From Hygrophila difformis (taxonomy: Eukaryota > Streptophyta > Magnoliopsida > Lamiales > Acanthaceae), in contig JAOANR010000003.1 of assembly GCA_030278955.1 (NCBI GenBank), positions 47,641,175 through 47,705,174 on the forward strand: a stretch of DNA of 64,000 bases, written 5' to 3'. Under the pieces are notes generated by a model. The model saw only the letters and a program-made list of their open reading frames with translations, was not told where the DNA came from and made no database searches. Position numbers and translations under genes: made by a program. This document shows positions 1 through 12,905 of the stretch, one piece after another (the stretch's first letter is position 1; each line of letters starts with the position of its first letter).

Positions 1-41
1 GGGCTTATTTGTCCGGTCTTTGGGCCATGGTCTCCCCCTAT
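1..41 (-). repeat. 3' LTR start and polypurine tract of element 1
   Basis: On the minus strand the purine run TAGGGGGAGA (41-31) is a typical polypurine tract that primes plus-strand DNA synthesis. The 3' LTR should start just after it, leaving at most 27-30 bases in the window. The exact TG of the LTR is uncertain; TGGCCCAAAG, starting near 28, is one candidate. Confidence 0.55.
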
Positions 42-150
42 AAAACATAATTTCTGCACCCAACAAGTGTTAGTAAATAAAATTTATGGACAAGAGTTGA
101 GTTTAGAAATTTAACCAATGTGTACTGAGGGGAGACCCGAGTGACATAGC

Positions 151-3100
151 TCATATCAGGTTGCAAAGTCCAAGGTCTCTTCTGAGCGATTCAAAGCGAT
201 CACTATTTAGAGCCTTGGTGAAAATGTCTGCATGTTGAAGATCAGTTCCAACGTGTTGAATGGACACCACTTTGTCTTCAACCAGCTCCCTGATGTAATG
301 ATGTCTAATATCAATGTGCTTCGTCCGGCTATGCTGAACTGGATTCTTAGCAATGCTAATAGCACTCATGTTGTCACACATAAGAATCAGTTCTTTCTGC
401 TCCACACCATAATCCTTAAGCATCTGTCTCATCCATAGGAGTTGGGCGCAGCAGCTTCCCGCAGCAAGATATTCAGCCTCTGCAGTGGACAATGAGATTG
501 AACTCTGCTTCTTGCTGTACCAGCTTACCAGATTTGTTCCAACATAGAAGCAGCCACCCGTAGTGCTTTTGCGATCATCTACACATCCAGCCCAATCAGC
601 ATCACTGTATCCAATAAGTTGTAGGCTGGAATCCTTTGAATACCATATTCCCAGATTGGCTGTTCCAGAGATGTACTTGATAATCCTTTTGGCAGCATGT
701 AGATGGGATTCCTTAGGATTAGCTTGATATCTTGCACACACTCCGACAGCAAAGCTTATGTCAGGTCTGCTAGCTGCTAGATAGAGTAAGCTCCCAATGA
801 TGCTTCTATACAGCTTAGAATCAACACTAACACCAGTGGGATCAAGACTGATCTTGTCATTTGTCCCAATGGGTGTTCTGACCGCTTTACTTGACTCCAT
901 TCCAAACTTCTTGACCAATTCTTTGGCATATTTGGACTGATTGACAAAGATGCCTTCCTTCTTTTGAGTGATCTGAAGGCCAAGAAAGTAGGTCAGCTCT
1001 CCTACAAGGCTCATCTCGAATTCATTGCTCATAATCTTAATAAACTCATCCTTAAGAATGTGAGATGTTGATCCAAACACTATGTCATCAACATAGATCT
1101 GAGCAACAATAAATCCCTTAGATTCCTTCTTGATGAACATTGTCTGATCAGCACTTCCTCTTTCATAACCATGCTCCAACAGGTAGCTTGATAATCTTTC
1201 ATACCATGCTCTGGGAGCTTGCTTGAGGCCATAGAGAGCTTTGTTGAGCCTATATACATGATCTGGATAGTGTGGATCTTCAAACCCCTTGGGTTGCTCA
1301 ACATATGCTTCTTCTTTTAGATACCCATTAAGAAAAGCACTCTTCACATCCATTTGATACAGTTTGAACTCAAATGAACATGCCACTGCAATCAGAAGTC
1401 TGATAGCTTCCAACCTTGCTACTGGAGCAAAGGTTTCACTGAAGTCTATTCCTTCGATTTGAGTGTATCCCTGAGCAACCAGCCGCGCCTTGTTTCTTGT
1501 GATGTTACCATTCTCATCTGATTTGTTCTTAAATATCCATTTGGTTCCTATCACATTAACATCAGATGGCCTTTCCACAAGATCCCACACATGGTTCCTG
1601 GAGAATTGTTGAAGCTCCTCTTGCATAGCAGACACCCAGTGCTCATCAGACAAAGCTTCTTCTACCTTTTTAGGCTCGATTCTGGAAGTGAAACAATGAA
1701 GCCCAGCCAGCTCCCTGTAGTCAATCTTCTTCTTGGCTCTGGTTCTTCTTCCTTCATTAATGTCACCAATGATGTCTTCTTCATCATGGTTCCTGTGAAC
1801 TTTCTTTCCAGAGGGAGGACAGGTCAGCAGAGGGTTCAGTTCAGTAGAATGGACTGAACTCTGATCATCCTTTCCTGGAGAAGGTAACTCAGACGAGTCT
1901 GACTGAAGATTGATAATTTCTTGAGCAGAGATATCTGGAGTGGTTTCAGACAAGAGGCTTGGCTTATCTTCAATGACCACGTTGGCCGACTCAATCACTT
2001 TCCTAGAGGAGGGCAGGAAGACTCTGTAAGCCTTGCTGGTAGAAGAGTATCCCATGAAGACTCCTTCTTCACTTTTCTCTTGGAATTTTCCCACGTGCTC
2101 CCTGTCATTCACAACAAAGCACTTGTTTCCAAAGATGTGAAAGTATGAAAGAGTAGTCTTTTTACCAGTCCAGAGTTCATATGAAGTCTTCTTTGTTGTG
2201 GCTCTCAGATGGACGCGGTTAATGACATGGCAAGCTGTATGGACCGCTTCAGCCCACAAGTATTGAGGAACTCCTTTAGCATTCAGCATGACCCTTGCCA
2301 TTTCTTGAATGGTCCTATTTTTTCTTTCCACAACACCATTTTGTTGAGGAGTTCGAGGTGCAGAGAACTCATGCTTGATCCCAGCATTACTGCAGAATTC
2401 TTCGAAGGCATGGTTTTCAAATTCACCACCATGGTCACTTCGAATCCTCTTGATTTTGCAGTCCTTCTCGTTTGACAGTTGATTGCACAGTTTGATGAAT
2501 GCTTTGAGTGCTTCACTCTTTTCCCTGAGAAAGGATACCCAAGTGTAGCGTGAAAAGTCATCAACACAGACAAGAACATAGCTCTTACCTCCCAAGCTCT
2601 TTACATCAGTGGGTCCAAAAAGATCCATATGAACCAATTCAAGGCATTGGGAAGTTCCATTTTGATCAATGGACTTGTGAGTAGCTTTATGTTGCTTGTT
2701 CTTCATGCAGTTGTCACATATCCTTTCCTCAGGTTTGCTCAGAGTAGGTAGTCCCTTGATTGCTCCAGTACGACTCAGCTTAATTAGGTCCTTATAGTTC
2801 AGGTGACCCAGTCGTTCATGCCACAGTTGGGTTTGAAGAGAACCTGTACTATCAACAAACAGACAAGACTGTGAGAGCATATAACAGTCATTATTGGATC
2901 TCTGACCTTTGGTGATGCACTTGTAATTTGAGTCGAGCACCAAGCAGCAATCTTCATCAAACAGGACTTTCAACTTGTTGTCACAGAGATGACTGATGCT
3001 TATCAGGTTTGCACAAAGACCTTCCACATGGTAGACAGTTTTGAGGCCAAAAAATCCATCTTCGGTAATAGACCCTTGACCAACCACCTTTCCCTTGTTG

Positions 3101-5403
3101 CCATCTCCGAAAACAACAAATCCTCCATCAACTTCATGGTAGTTACTGAGAAGCTCCTTGTCCCCAGTCATGTGCCTGGAACACCCGCTGTCAAAATACC
3201 AGCAGGACTTCTTCCCATTCTTGGATGTAGAATGGAAAGCCATGCTGCACAGCATGTTGCATTTGATTTTCCATTCTCTCCTTGATATCTTTCTCTTGAT
3301 ATCTTCGCTGGGCCAGATCATTGGCCTCCCTGAAAAAGCATCTCTGGAGAGTAGTCTACAGGTTTCAGTTTTGTGACCATAAGACTTGCAATAGGCACAT
3401 TCAAGAGGAACAGCTGGAGGAGTCTTCCTTTTGATTTTCTTGGATTTGGATCTCCTAACAGGTTTTGGAGAGTCCTCAGAGTCCTTTCCTGAGGTGGCAG
3501 AACTGCTACTCCCTTCTTTGACAAAGGTCCTTGGAGCGGACGAGCTGCTTTCTTTCACAAAGCCAATTCCTCTCCTATCTCCATGGACTTTGGAGGCAGA
3601 AAGGATTTCTTGAAGAACGTCCTTCCCTTTGTTCAGCCTGTTTGCCAAGTCCTCAGATTTGGTGACTTTAGAGGTGAGATCTTGGACTTGAGCAGTCAGT
3701 TTGGCAATAGATTCTTCAAGCTCTACTTTGTTATCACCAAGTGAGGAGACTTGTTCAATGAGCGCTCCATTCACAACCTTTAGGTCTGTTAGTTGTTCAG
3801 TGAGATTGACCACTTGGAGTTGAAAGTTGTCCCTTTGGGTGGTAAGCTCAGCAACTTGCTCTGTCAGCTCCCTTTTTGCTGTCATATGTTCACCAAGCTC
3901 AACTGCGAGTTCATCAATCTGGACACAGTACTCCATGTTGGCAGGTTGCAAGTGAGCAGCAAGATACTCCAATTCATCTCTTCTGTGTTCAGCATCCTTA
4001 AGAGCTCTCCACTGCTCAAAGTGTGCATCTTTATATTTGTTGAGCTCTTTCAGATATTCTCTGGCCTCCTCACCTTGGACATAGTGCTTGGCAACCAGCT
4101 CATCGAGTTCATTGTTGAGATATGCAATCTCCTTCCTGGATATGGTTAAGTCACGGAGGGCACCTTCTAGTTCATCAAGTGTCTGTTCCAACCTGAGATT
4201 TGACTCGTCATACATGTTGCTGAGTGCTTCAATCCTTTGGTTGTCATCCCTGTAGGAGGTGGAAGCAGCAGCATCAGATGAAACAATATTGACACTGGAT
4301 GAGGAAATACCTGTTTCAGACTCAGATTCGGATGCATCATCCCAGGGACAGACAAACGCTACTCCGACCTCATCTCCATCCTCATTGGAGTTGGATTCAT
4401 CATCATCACTGAGAGTGACATGGTAGGATTTTTTATGCCCAGAGGACTTGTTCTTGAGATTGGCACAATCAGCTCGAACATGACCATACCCCTTGCATTC
4501 AAAACACTGAGTCCCTTTTGAATCAGATGATTCTTGAGAGGGTTTCTTGGTATGTTTGTCACTTCTCCTCTTGTCAGGCTTGCTGCTAGAGGAGCTTTCA
4601 CCCCTTCGATTTCCAAACTCCTTAGATCTCTTGTTTCTGAGGATACGAGCAACTTGTTTGGACAGCAAGGCAAGGTCCTCATCATCAGAGGTGAGGCCTG
4701 AGCCCTCAGCAGCAGGGGCAGTCTGAGATTTGGTCTCAGCCTTGAATGAAACAGACTTCCCAGAGAACTTCTTGCAATGGCTCATTTCCCAAGATTGCAG
4801 GATACCCATCAACTCATCCACACCTATAGTAGCAAAGTTTTCTTGAAGCTCCAGAGCAGCAATCTTGGCATTGAATCTCTCAGGAAGAGTACCTACAATT
4901 TTAGTAACTATCTCCTGTGTGGAGTAGGTCTTACCAAGTTGTTGGGCTTGGTTGGTTAAGGTGCGTACTCTACTAAAGAAACTATTGACAGATTCATTTT
5001 CATCCATGCAAAGTTTATGAAATTGAGCATCAATAACAATGAGTTTGGATTTTCTTACAGAGGCAGAACCTTCATGAGAGTTAACCAATATTTCCCATGC
5101 TTCAAAGGCAGTAGTGCAGTTGGAGATGAGAAAATATTGGTCATCAGTGACTGCACTGAAGATGGCGTGCAGAGCCTTGGAGTTCATGTTGGATAGAGAT
5201 TTCTCAGTGGCACTCCATTCACTGATGTTTTTCTCTTTGGTCACACCATCAGCTGTCACAGTTGGCACCTCATACTTGACATTCACAGCGTTCCAAGCCA
5301 AGTCATCAATGGACATGAGGAAGGTTCGCATCTTGTTCTTCCAGAAGGCAAAGTTGGAACCATCCAGTAAGGGAGGTTGCGTGTAGTTCCACCTTTGACT
5401 CAT
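151..5403 (-). CDS. Gag-Pol polyprotein of copia element 1, uninterrupted
   Basis: Makes the capsid precursor and the enzymes for copia retrotransposition. Residues are counted from the GTG at 5448. Gag has a UBN2-like N-terminus, zinc knuckle 1 ([14 protein letters not shown], near 313), a long Gln/Leu/Glu-rich coiled coil (about 400-620) and zinc knuckle 2 ([14 protein letters not shown], near 683). Then come protease ([11 protein letters not shown], near 753), the integrase HHCC region (HERLGH and CDNC, 876-915), integrase D, D, E residues within [17 protein letters not shown] and NGVVERKNR (about 940-1040), reverse transcriptase (YVDDIV, near 1450) and RNase H (YSDADW near 1615, CDNMSA near 1695). 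I take the ATG at 5403 as the start: the frame can be pushed to 5448, but that stretch is the primer-binding site and has only a GTG. No stop or frameshift is visible, so the copy may be autonomous. Confidence 0.93.
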   Translation of the reverse strand: MSQRWNYTQPPLLDGSNFAFWKNKMRTFLMSIDDLAWNAVNVKYEVPTVTADGVTKEKNISEWSATEKSLSNMNSKALHAIFSAVTDDQYFLISNCTTAFEAWEILVNSHEGSASVRKSKLIVIDAQFHKLCMDENESVNSFFSRVRTLTNQAQQLGKTYSTQEIVTKIVGTLPERFNAKIAALELQENFATIGVDELMGILQSWEMSHCKKFSGKSVSFKAETKSQTAPAAEGSGLTSDDEDLALLSKQVARILRNKRSKEFGNRRGESSSSSKPDKRRSDKHTKKPSQESSDSKGTQCFECKGYGHVRADCANLKNKSSGHKKSYHVTLSDDDESNSNEDGDEVGVAFVCPWDDASESESETGISSSSVNIVSSDAAASTSYRDDNQRIEALSNMYDESNLRLEQTLDELEGALRDLTISRKEIAYLNNELDELVAKHYVQGEEAREYLKELNKYKDAHFEQWRALKDAEHRRDELEYLAAHLQPANMEYCVQIDELAVELGEHMTAKRELTEQVAELTTQRDNFQLQVVNLTEQLTDLKVVNGALIEQVSSLGDNKVELEESIAKLTAQVQDLTSKVTKSEDLANRLNKGKDVLQEILSASKVHGDRRGIGFVKESSSSAPRTFVKEGSSSSATSGKDSEDSPKPVRRSKSKKIKRKTPPAVPLECAYCKSYGHKTETCRLLSRDAFSGRPMIWPSEDIKRKISRREWKIKCNMLCSMAFHSTSKNGKKSCWYFDSGCSRHMTGDKELLSNYHEVDGGFVVFGDGNKGKVVGQGSITEDGFFGLKTVYHVEGLCANLISISHLCDNKLKVLFDEDCCLVLDSNYKCITKGQRSNNDCYMLSQSCLFVDSTGSLQTQLWHERLGHLNYKDLIKLSRTGAIKGLPTLSKPEERICDNCMKNKQHKATHKSIDQNGTSQCLELVHMDLFGPTDVKSLGGKSYVLVCVDDFSRYTWVSFLREKSEALKAFIKLCNQLSNEKDCKIKRIRSDHGGEFENHAFEEFCSNAGIKHEFSAPRTPQQNGVVERKNRTIQEMARVMLNAKGVPQYLWAEAVHTACHVINRVHLRATTKKTSYELWTGKKTTLSYFHIFGNKCFVVNDREHVGKFQEKSEEGVFMGYSSTSKAYRVFLPSSRKVIESANVVIEDKPSLLSETTPDISAQEIINLQSDSSELPSPGKDDQSSVHSTELNPLLTCPPSGKKVHRNHDEEDIIGDINEGRRTRAKKKIDYRELAGLHCFTSRIEPKKVEEALSDEHWVSAMQEELQQFSRNHVWDLVERPSDVNVIGTKWIFKNKSDENGNITRNKARLVAQGYTQIEGIDFSETFAPVARLEAIRLLIAVACSFEFKLYQMDVKSAFLNGYLKEEAYVEQPKGFEDPHYPDHVYRLNKALYGLKQAPRAWYERLSSYLLEHGYERGSADQTMFIKKESKGFIVAQIYVDDIVFGSTSHILKDEFIKIMSNEFEMSLVGELTYFLGLQITQKKEGIFVNQSKYAKELVKKFGMESSKAVRTPIGTNDKISLDPTGVSVDSKLYRSIIGSLLYLAASRPDISFAVGVCARYQANPKESHLHAAKRIIKYISGTANLGIWYSKDSSLQLIGYSDADWAGCVDDRKSTTGGCFYVGTNLVSWYSKKQSSISLSTAEAEYLAAGSCCAQLLWMRQMLKDYGVEQKELILMCDNMSAISIAKNPVQHSRTKHIDIRHHYIRELVEDKVVSIQHVGTDLQHADIFTKALNSDRFESLRRDLGLCNLI

Positions 5404-5435
5404 CTTGTAGTAGGGATCTCTCTCGGAAGAGTGTG

Positions 5436-5447
5436 GCTCTGATACCA
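5436..5447 (-). other. Primer-binding site of element 1 (initiator tRNA-Met)
   Basis: The minus strand reads TGGTATCAGAGC, the usual plant copia primer-binding site, complementary to the 3' end of initiator tRNA-Met including CCA. It lies two bases inside the end of the 5' LTR (5450). This fixes element orientation and rules out translation from the GTG at 5448. Confidence 0.93.
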
Positions 5448-5449
5448 CT

Positions 5450-6480
5450 TGTTAGGTTCCCAGCAACCACAAGATGTACTCTTTATGCACAGTTCAATGT
5501 AAGGGTTCAGTCTATCACAATGAACACACAGAATCAAACAACCAATGTAAAATGCTTGACCAGAAAACACATGCACAGCGGATAAATAAGCAAGCAACAA
5601 GCATAAAGAGTAATTAGAGACGCAAGGGTTGTTGACCCAGTTCGGCCTTCGGCCTACATCTGGGGGATACCAATCCAGGAGAGAGTTTTACTATGTGGTT
5701 CAATCATGGTTCACAACCATACACATAAGTAGAAGTCGGACAGTGCTTCCTCTTCAAGACTTCCAGGAGGTAGGTTGGTTGATCAGGAACCTTCCCAGCT
5801 TCTGACTAGGTATCTCCACCTATTGCAACCCCTCAAAGCTTCCCACCTTGAGTTCTCCTGAAGACGTCAGAGAATGCACTTCCTACAGAGCGACGGAGTC
5901 GATTGGAACAGCAATCCCCAAAGTCGCTTGGACAGCCTCCTTCAATGATCGCATACGCACCAAGGAAGGGATCAATTCAGTTGCACGCTTTCTAGTCCAA
6001 GTCGAACACTGATTCTTGCAGCTACAGGTTGAGTCGATTCACACGAACGCTGCGTAATCAGTTGGGGTTCTTTCTTTTTCACTTGAGGCTCGACGCTCTT
6101 GAGAGTATTTTTGATTATAATCTGATCGATGTAACTCTGTCTCTCAGAATGCCGAAACCCCTCTCTTAAACCAAGAATCCCACAGGCACATTTGAATAAT
6201 TTTGCCAATTAGGGAAATAGCCGTTGGGATAATTCAGGGTTTAAGAGTACCAGCTCTATTCCTGAAATGGGGGAGTTTTCCTGCAAGAAAGATACGTTAG
6301 TATGCCTCCTCCCATTTCAGCAAGGAGCCGTTGGGGTCTTCTCGAACTTTGGTCTCTTTCCCATAGCGATGCCCGAAATGAAAAACAGTACAACCAGAAG
6401 TTCAATCCTCTAAGTTCAATCATCGGTTGTGAACTTCCTACAAATTTACATGACTCAACAAATGTGGCCCAAAATTCATT
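5450..6480 (-). repeat. 5' LTR of element 1 (right boundary approximate)
   Basis: The LTR edge at 5450-5451 is sharp (plus strand TGTTAGG next to the primer-binding site). The block includes the stretch near 5627-5675 seen in SIRE-type LTRs and a near-palindrome in which tgaaatgggggag (around 6265) pairs with ctcctcccatttca (around 6307). The outer edge is an estimate because the partner LTR is off the window. Confidence 0.6.
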
Positions 6481-6971
6481 TGTGGTTTATCTTACTGAAT
6501 AATGACATGATGATTATAGATAGCGTATGGATGAATCTGTCCCTCAAAAGGATGTTCGGTTTGTTATCCTACGATGCTTATATCAGCGTTGACTCTCATT
6601 AATGAGGAGAAATATCTAAAGAACTGTTTGATAAGTGAGGCGGATTGACCTTGCGTGTAAACCTAGGACAAACAAATCCAAGCAGAATTATCGTAGCAAA
6701 TACATAGAAACATAGTATAATACATGCAGGTGCGGTTAAGGAGGAGAATCCAATAACAACATACTTAATACGATAAGTATGTTAAGCAATGGTCAATTGG
6801 TGAAAATTAATCACTATTGAGTGCAACTAGATAAAATGAATCAATAGATAAATCTTGGGTGAACATTTTGTACCATATTTCGACAGGTTATTAATTCATT
6901 CATGGGGTGGGTGTATTTTCTTTCTATGTGACCAATTCAATTCATGCGAAATTTTGCCAATGAAACTGCTA
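6481..6971. other. Flank between copia elements 1 and 2, no gene seen
   Basis: A+T-rich DNA with no coding signature. It may be intron 3 of the partial DUF1475 gene to the right, if that gene continues beyond the window. No exon 4 of that gene is recognisable here. Confidence 0.4.
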
Positions 6972-6976
6972 CAAAC
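6972..6976. repeat. Target-site duplication of element 2 (left)
   Basis: CAAAC at 6972-6976 is repeated exactly at 13835-13839, directly outside the two LTR ends. A perfect 5-bp duplication is expected for a copia integrase. Confidence 0.93.
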
Positions 6977-7879
6977 TGTAAGAAAATGGACGGATGCAGC
7001 AACTCAGGAAGCGTCGAGTCGAGTTTGGAACTCTTCCCGCAAGACGTTTATGCCCCGGTAGTGCTCCGGCAGCGGCAGAACGTCCCCAAAGGTAAAACGA
7101 CGAACGTCTCGACGTAGCAGCACCGCAAACGTCGACGACCGGCGAACAGAACAACAAGAGAAGAGGGAGTCGGGAGGAGAGAATGTATGCAGAGAAGAAG
7201 ATGCAGAGAGCTGTAATCCCTAAGCCTGACCCTGCTGCCATTTATAGGCGTTGGACGAGACGAAACCGCCGGCAGCCATTGATGGGGCGGTTTCAGCTGG
7301 ATTTTCAACAGCTGAATTCAAATGGTTTCAACAACTCGTGACGGGTGTTGAAATCAGAGTGGGCTTCAACGACTGGGCTTGGCGCATGGGCTTGACAAAT
7401 AAACTTTGTCTAAAAAATTAGACAGGCCCAAAGCCCACCCAAAGCCCAATTACCAAGATCCAAGTCCAAGTCCACGGGCACGGGCGACGGCGCGGCTCGG
7501 CTCGGCTCGGCTCGGGACGGGACGGGACGGGACGGGCGCGCGCGTGTGGGCTTCCCCCACACTTAATCAATCTGTATTAGTTTAATTGTTTCTAACACGC
7601 AGAACAATATAAACTAATTTAACTCCCACTACTTAAGCGATGTGGGACGCGCCACTTTAACCTACCCTTTAACAACCATTTAAATACAAGCGTTTCAACT
7701 AGCCGCATTCAATGACCCATTTCGACCACTTATTTCTCACTCACCCGACAACGGTTTTGAGAAAATAAATGCACTACGACAATCTACGCGAAACGTAGAA
7801 TTCGTATACGCTATTTAATTAATCCAAATTAAATATCGTCATTACGCAAAAAGGAGCTAAAAACCCCCTTTTTCCAACA
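6977..7879 (-). repeat. 3' LTR of element 2 (903 bp)
   Basis: Matches 12906-13834 almost base for base. It has two AAGTCC units where the other LTR has about six, and differs in the CTCGG and GACGG repeat counts near 7495-7535. These are slippage-type differences. Confidence 0.96.
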
Positions 7880-8439
7880 ATCCCCCACATGAGTGGAAAT
7901 AACAGCAGCAGTGAATGCAATGCAGATGCAAATGCCCCGACTCCTTCTTAAAGAAAGGTTACTGCACGGGTTTAAGTAGTTTTTGGCTTTGAACTTAAAC
8001 CATATCAATATTATCGAGTATACAGGCGGCGTAGTGATTTTACTCTTGAACTATCCCCCACAACGTATACTAGTCCAATAATAAAGAATCAGTAACTTTT
8101 CAGACTCTTTGTCCGTTCTCACGTTTGGTTCCATTCCAGGCCATGGAAACCCCCTTTGGATTCATAAGTCTCTACTGAAGCGGCCACACTTCTACTTATA
8201 TAGGTGATTCAACCAAGTATCCTGTCATACTTATATGAACACACAGTTCCAGAATCATTAAGAGTCATTAAACTCAACCTCTACCACAGACAGGCATCAA
8301 ACACTTCATCATTGCTTCTGAGGGAAGGATGAAGATTATTCTTCAAAAGTGTTTTCACATTTGAAATCATACATCTTAGTTGTCCCTTTGAACCAAGTTT
8401 GTGGGATCTCCACGCATCATGGTTGGGTTACCAATGTAA
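7880..8439 (-). other. 3' non-coding region and polypurine tract of element 2
   Basis: The minus strand reads TGTGGGGGAT directly before the 3' LTR (7889-7880), the polypurine tract. A near copy, TTGTGGGGGAT, lies about 175 bp upstream near 8052-8062. The remaining roughly 550 bp between the pol stop and the LTR has no meaningful open frame. Confidence 0.8.
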
Positions 8440-11400
8440 TCATTCTTTAGGTGTGGGTTTTAACCCCATTCCCTCTCGCAATTTGCAAAATTGATCTCTG
8501 TTGATAGCTTTTGTTAACGGATCCGCTAGGTTATCTCCAGACTTCACATAAGTTAGAGAAATCACCCCACTAGAGATCAATTGCTTAACGGTATGATGTC
8601 GACGACGGATATGTCTCGACTTGCCATTATACATCTCATTTTGTGCCCTGCCAATAGCTGCTTGACTATCACAGTGTATCATTACTGTTGGCACAGGTTT
8701 CTTCCAACATGGAATTTCCTCGAGGAAATTTCGAAGCCATTCGGCTTCTTCACCAGCTTTATCTAAAGCTATGAATTCAGATTCCATGGTGGATCGGGCT
8801 ATACACGTTTGTTTTTGTGACTTCCAAGACACAACCCCTTCCGCAATCATGAATACATAACCACTTGTGGATAATGAATCACTTTTCTCTGATATCCAAT
8901 CGGCATCAGAGTACCCTTCAAGAACAGGAGGATATCTCGTGTAATGTAACCCCAACTCTTGAGTATATTTCAGATATCTCAAGACTCTCATAATAGCCTT
9001 CCAATGCTCACGACTTGGATTACTAGTATATCTACTCAGTTTGTTAACCGAATATGCAAGATCCGGGCGAGTACAATTAGTCAAGTACATTAGACTACCA
9101 ATGATTCTTGCATACTCTTCTTGAGCAACAGGTTCACCCCTGTTTACTTTCAACTTTTCACTGGGATCCATAGGCGTCTTTGCCGGACGACTATCATAAG
9201 CGTTGAATTTACTTAATACTTTCTCAATGTAATGAGACTGAGAAAGAACAATCCCTTCGGGATGCCTTATGATTTTTATCCCTAATATGACATCGGCTAC
9301 ACCCATGTCTTTCATGTCAAAATTCCTTTTTAACATGTTCTTGGTCTGATTAATCATATTCAAGTCACTGCCCATGATCAACATGTCATCTACATACAAG
9401 CAGACTATAACAAACTTGTCTGTTATTCCCTTGTAGTAAACGCATTTATCACATTCATTGTACTTGAACCCGTTTGACAACATCACATTATCAAACTTCA
9501 AGTGCCACTGCTTAGGCGCTTGTTTCAGACCATACAGAGATTTAACCAGTTTGCAGACTTTATGCTCTTGTCCTTGAACAACAAAGCCTTCTGGTTGATT
9601 CATATAAATCTCTTCATCTAGATCACCATTTAAGAACGCAGTCTTAACATCCATTTGATGTATCTCAAGATTGTAAAGTGCAGCAATCGAGAGAAACACT
9701 CGAATGGAGGTGATTCTAGACACCGGAGAATAAGTATCGAAATAATTATCTCCTTCCTTTTGTCTAAAGCCCTGAACTACAAGGCGAGCCTTGTATTTAT
9801 CGATTGATCCATCGGCTTTATACTTTCTTTTAAGGACCCAACGACATCCTAAGGGTTTACAACCTTTCGGTAGATCAGTAAGAACCCAAGTGCGATTCTG
9901 CATAATGGATTCTAACTCACTGTTTATGGCTTCTTGCCATAACGCAGCATCTGGTCGAGCCAGAGCTTCACTCACAGTTCTTGGCTCATTATCTAACATA
10001 AAAGTGACGAAATCTGGACCAAAATTTTTAGCCACTTTGGCCCTATGGCTACGACGAAGTTCAACTGGTTCAGGAGAAACACTTCCCTTGTCAGTTTGCT
10101 TCGGCTGATCAGAACTCGTAGCTTCATCAAACGTTCTTTTATTTGAACATTCCACTCTATCCTTGTAAGGATATATGTCTTCAAAAAACACGGCGTTTCT
10201 TGATTCAATTATCGTTCCTTCACTTATACCAGATATTTCTGACTTATGTACCAGGAAACGATACGCGCTACTGTTGAGGGCATACCCTATAAAGATACAA
10301 TCAACTGTTTTAGGGCCGATTGTAACTTGTTTAGGCGGTGGCACCTCAACTTTCGCCAAACACCCCCACACTTTGAGGTATTTGAAAGAAGGTTTTCTAC
10401 CTTTCCATAACTCGTAAGGTGTTACTTCCTTACCTTTGTGAGGTATTTTATTTAAAATATAATTAGCTGTTAAAACAGCTTCCCCCCACAAGTTCTGGGG
10501 TAACCCTGAACTAATCAACAAGGCATTCATCATATCCTTTAGCGTACGGTTCTTTCGTTCCGCAACACCATTGGACTGTGGTGAATATGGCGCTGTAGTT
10601 TGATGAATTATTCCGGATTCGGCACACAATTCAGCAAATGGAGCAACATATTCTCCTCCTCGATCACTCCGAATAACCTTAATTTGGCTATTCAACTGAG
10701 TTTCAGCCTCAATCTTGAAGTTTTTAAAAGCTTCAATAGCTTCATCTTTGCTTCTCAACAAATAAAGATAGCAATAACGAGTGCTATCATCAATAAAAGT
10801 AATAAAATACTTTTTACCACCCCGAGTTTGAAAAGATCTAAAATCACATACATCAGTATGAATTAAATCCAGGGGTTTAGTATTTCTTTCAACACTTGGA
10901 AATGGAGGTTTTGTCATTTTCGCTTCAACACAAATTTCACATTTGTTTTTATCGTTGAATTCCATTTCCTTAAGTAAATTTAAATTTACCAATCTCTTTA
11001 TAGCATTTTTATTTGCATGTCCAAGTCTACAATGCCATAAATTAAAACACTCAAGCAAGTAAGAAGAACCTTCAATTTTATTACCAGAAGCTTGCTCAAC
11101 AACTTGGCGTTTAGCCATTACATTAAACTTGAAAAGACCATTGGTGAGATAGCCTCTACCAAGGAATTTTCCAAACTTAGTCATGATAAACTTATCAGAC
11201 TCAAAAACAAGTTTGAAACCACTACTAACTAGCAGCGAACCAGAAACCAAATTCTTCCGGATATCAGGGACATGCAGCACATCCTTCAGAGTCAAGTTTT
11301 TGCCACTAGTCAGCCTCAGTATCACATTTCCCACGCCAACCACATCAGATGATGCTTGGTTTCCCATGTGCAGCTTTCTGCCTTCAACAGTCCGGTATGA

Positions 11401-12888
11401 AGTAAAGAACTCCCTGTTGGCAGCCACATGACACGAAGCCCCGGTATCAACAAACCAACCTTTAGCATCATCAATATGCAATACTGCTTCAGACACCACT
11501 GCACAAAGGTTGTCTTCCCAACCTTCAGGTTCAGCCTGTACCATATGAGAGGCAGGCTTAGCAGGCTTCTTATTCTTCGGCTTTGGGCACTGATTGGCAA
11601 AGTGCCCAACCTTGCCACAGTTGTAGCAATTCCCGGAGAACTTCTTCCTCTTTTGGCCATCGGCAACCGCTTTTCCTTTGCCCGCAGCGGTCGGCTGCTT
11701 GCGTTTACCGGTCGTTTCAGTCAAGTTCGCCTTAGCCTCCACGGAATGGCTCTTTGACACGGCCTTGCGGTTATCCTCCTCGATTCTGATCCGTGTAACA
11801 AGATCTTCAAGGGACATTTCCTTTTGCTTGTGCATCAGGTAGTTCTTGAAGTCTTTCCACGAAGGAGGCAGCTTCTCGATCACAACCGCAGCGTTAAACG
11901 CATCGGGCAATTGCATTCCCTCAGCGTGAACGCTATGTATCAGTAATTGAAACTCTTGAACTTGTTCAACCACTGAACGCCCGTCAACCATCTGAAAACC
12001 CAGATATTTGGAAACGGCATGCTTTTTAGTACCAGCATCCTCGGTTTTATACTTTCGTTCCAACTGAATCCACAATTCCTTTGCACCTTTTACAGAAGAG
12101 TACACAGCGTACAAAGGATCCATGAGAGCACTCAGAATGAAGTTCTTACACATGAAATCACCGTGAACCCATTGTTCTTTGGCGAAGAGCTTCTGAGGAT
12201 CGGTCTCCATCTCAGACAGGGACGGCCGATTGCTCCTCAAAAACCCGGCCAAACCAAGAGTGGTCAGATAGAACAACATCTTCTGTTGCCACGTCTTGAA
12301 ATCATGTCCGTCAAACTTTGACGGCTTCTCGGCCACTCCAAATGACCTAGGCAGCGCCATAGGGACAGAACCCGTTGACGGCCCAACGCCCGGCACAAAG
12401 GCCGGCTCCGACTGAACATAAGTTGGCAAACTAGTGTTCAGCGGCCCAACGCCCGGTTGCAAACCGGTGTTCATATTATTAAGTCCTGCGGGTGTAACCC
12501 CGACTGTTTGTCCAGAAAATGGCAAAGACGCCCCAACGGAAGCGTTGGGCTGGAACGAAACAGTTCCAAAAGAGTGTCCAGAAACAAACTGCCCAGAATT
12601 GGGCAGAACGAACCCGCCAGAGTTGGGCGTCGGCGACGGGGGCAGGAAGGCCGCCGTGGGATCAATCAAGTACTGATCGATAGAGGCGTTTGGGTCTGCC
12701 GTCGGCAGCGGCAGCGTCACGGGTGGAGGAAGGACAGTGGCAGTGGTCAGCACTGACGGCACCGCTGCGGTTGGGGTAACGGCAGCGAACGCCTGGACAG
12801 ACCCAGGCATGGGAACGGAGGCGGCGGCGGCAGCAGCGACGGATGAGACGTCAGCGGAGGCGGTGGCGGCAGCAGTGGAACTGTCCAT
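8440..12888 (-). CDS. Gag-Pol polyprotein of copia element 2, intact (1482 aa)
   Basis: Start chosen at the ATG at 12888 ([10 protein letters not shown]). The frame is open another 94 codons into the 5' LTR, but that ATG (13170) lies inside the LTR TATA box, upstream of any transcript start. Order from the chosen start: Ala/Pro/Ser-rich low-complexity N-terminus (1-150), gag, zinc knuckle [14 protein letters not shown] (near 420), protease DTGASCHV (near 480), integrase HHCC (616-655), integrase catalytic D, D, E in [15 protein letters not shown] and NGVAERKNR (676-780), reverse transcriptase with YVDDML (near 1164), RNase H YSDADW (near 1322) and CDSQAA (near 1402). All signature residues are present and there are no stops, so the element may be mobile or recently was. 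Confidence 0.94.
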   Translation of the reverse strand: MDSSTAAATASADVSSVAAAAAASVPMPGSVQAFAAVTPTAAVPSVLTTATVLPPPVTLPLPTADPNASIDQYLIDPTAAFLPPSPTPNSGGFVLPNSGQFVSGHSFGTVSFQPNASVGASLPFSGQTVGVTPAGLNNMNTGLQPGVGPLNTSLPTYVQSEPAFVPGVGPSTGSVPMALPRSFGVAEKPSKFDGHDFKTWQQKMLFYLTTLGLAGFLRSNRPSLSEMETDPQKLFAKEQWVHGDFMCKNFILSALMDPLYAVYSSVKGAKELWIQLERKYKTEDAGTKKHAVSKYLGFQMVDGRSVVEQVQEFQLLIHSVHAEGMQLPDAFNAAVVIEKLPPSWKDFKNYLMHKQKEMSLEDLVTRIRIEEDNRKAVSKSHSVEAKANLTETTGKRKQPTAAGKGKAVADGQKRKKFSGNCYNCGKVGHFANQCPKPKNKKPAKPASHMVQAEPEGWEDNLCAVVSEAVLHIDDAKGWFVDTGASCHVAANREFFTSYRTVEGRKLHMGNQASSDVVGVGNVILRLTSGKNLTLKDVLHVPDIRKNLVSGSLLVSSGFKLVFESDKFIMTKFGKFLGRGYLTNGLFKFNVMAKRQVVEQASGNKIEGSSYLLECFNLWHCRLGHANKNAIKRLVNLNLLKEMEFNDKNKCEICVEAKMTKPPFPSVERNTKPLDLIHTDVCDFRSFQTRGGKKYFITFIDDSTRYCYLYLLRSKDEAIEAFKNFKIEAETQLNSQIKVIRSDRGGEYVAPFAELCAESGIIHQTTAPYSPQSNGVAERKNRTLKDMMNALLISSGLPQNLWGEAVLTANYILNKIPHKGKEVTPYELWKGRKPSFKYLKVWGCLAKVEVPPPKQVTIGPKTVDCIFIGYALNSSAYRFLVHKSEISGISEGTIIESRNAVFFEDIYPYKDRVECSNKRTFDEATSSDQPKQTDKGSVSPEPVELRRSHRAKVAKNFGPDFVTFMLDNEPRTVSEALARPDAALWQEAINSELESIMQNRTWVLTDLPKGCKPLGCRWVLKRKYKADGSIDKYKARLVVQGFRQKEGDNYFDTYSPVSRITSIRVFLSIAALYNLEIHQMDVKTAFLNGDLDEEIYMNQPEGFVVQGQEHKVCKLVKSLYGLKQAPKQWHLKFDNVMLSNGFKYNECDKCVYYKGITDKFVIVCLYVDDMLIMGSDLNMINQTKNMLKRNFDMKDMGVADVILGIKIIRHPEGIVLSQSHYIEKVLSKFNAYDSRPAKTPMDPSEKLKVNRGEPVAQEEYARIIGSLMYLTNCTRPDLAYSVNKLSRYTSNPSREHWKAIMRVLRYLKYTQELGLHYTRYPPVLEGYSDADWISEKSDSLSTSGYVFMIAEGVVSWKSQKQTCIARSTMESEFIALDKAGEEAEWLRNFLEEIPCWKKPVPTVMIHCDSQAAIGRAQNEMYNGKSRHIRRRHHTVKQLISSGVISLTYVKSGDNLADPLTKAINRDQFCKLREGMGLKPTPKE

Positions 12889-12905
12889 TATAAACGTCTT
12901 GCGCT
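12889..12905 (-). other. Leader/primer region of element 2, no tRNA primer-binding site
   Basis: Only 17 bases separate the 5' LTR end from the start codon. The minus strand reads AGCGCAAGACGTTTATA then ATG. It lacks the TGG that complements a tRNA CCA end. Fourteen bases, CGCAAGACGTTTAT, are exactly complementary to ATAAACGTCTTGCG at 12980-12967 inside the LTR, so the RNA could fold into a 14-bp stem with a loop of about 62 nt across the LTR end. Confidence 0.8.

Larger units (their letters stand above)
1..6480 (-). mobile_element. Ty1/copia LTR retrotransposon 1 (SIRE type), 3' end cut by window edge
   Basis: Reading the minus strand, the order is 5' LTR (from about 6480 to 5450), a primer-binding site matching initiator tRNA-Met, one long gag-pol frame, a polypurine tract and the start of a 3' LTR at the left edge. 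The domain order protease, integrase, reverse transcriptase, RNase H defines Ty1/copia. A long gag with a coiled coil and two separate zinc knuckles, plus an LTR containing the 'gttgttgacccagttcgg' block, point to the SIRE lineage (lineage call from memory). The outer end of the 5' LTR could not be fixed because only about 27 bases of the 3' LTR are in view and they do not match the right flank clearly. Confidence 0.9.

Noticed and set aside
6200..6480. A sharp right end for the 5' LTR of element 1
   Set aside because: I looked for the sequence seen at 1-27 in 5450-6971 and found no convincing match, so only an approximate edge is given.
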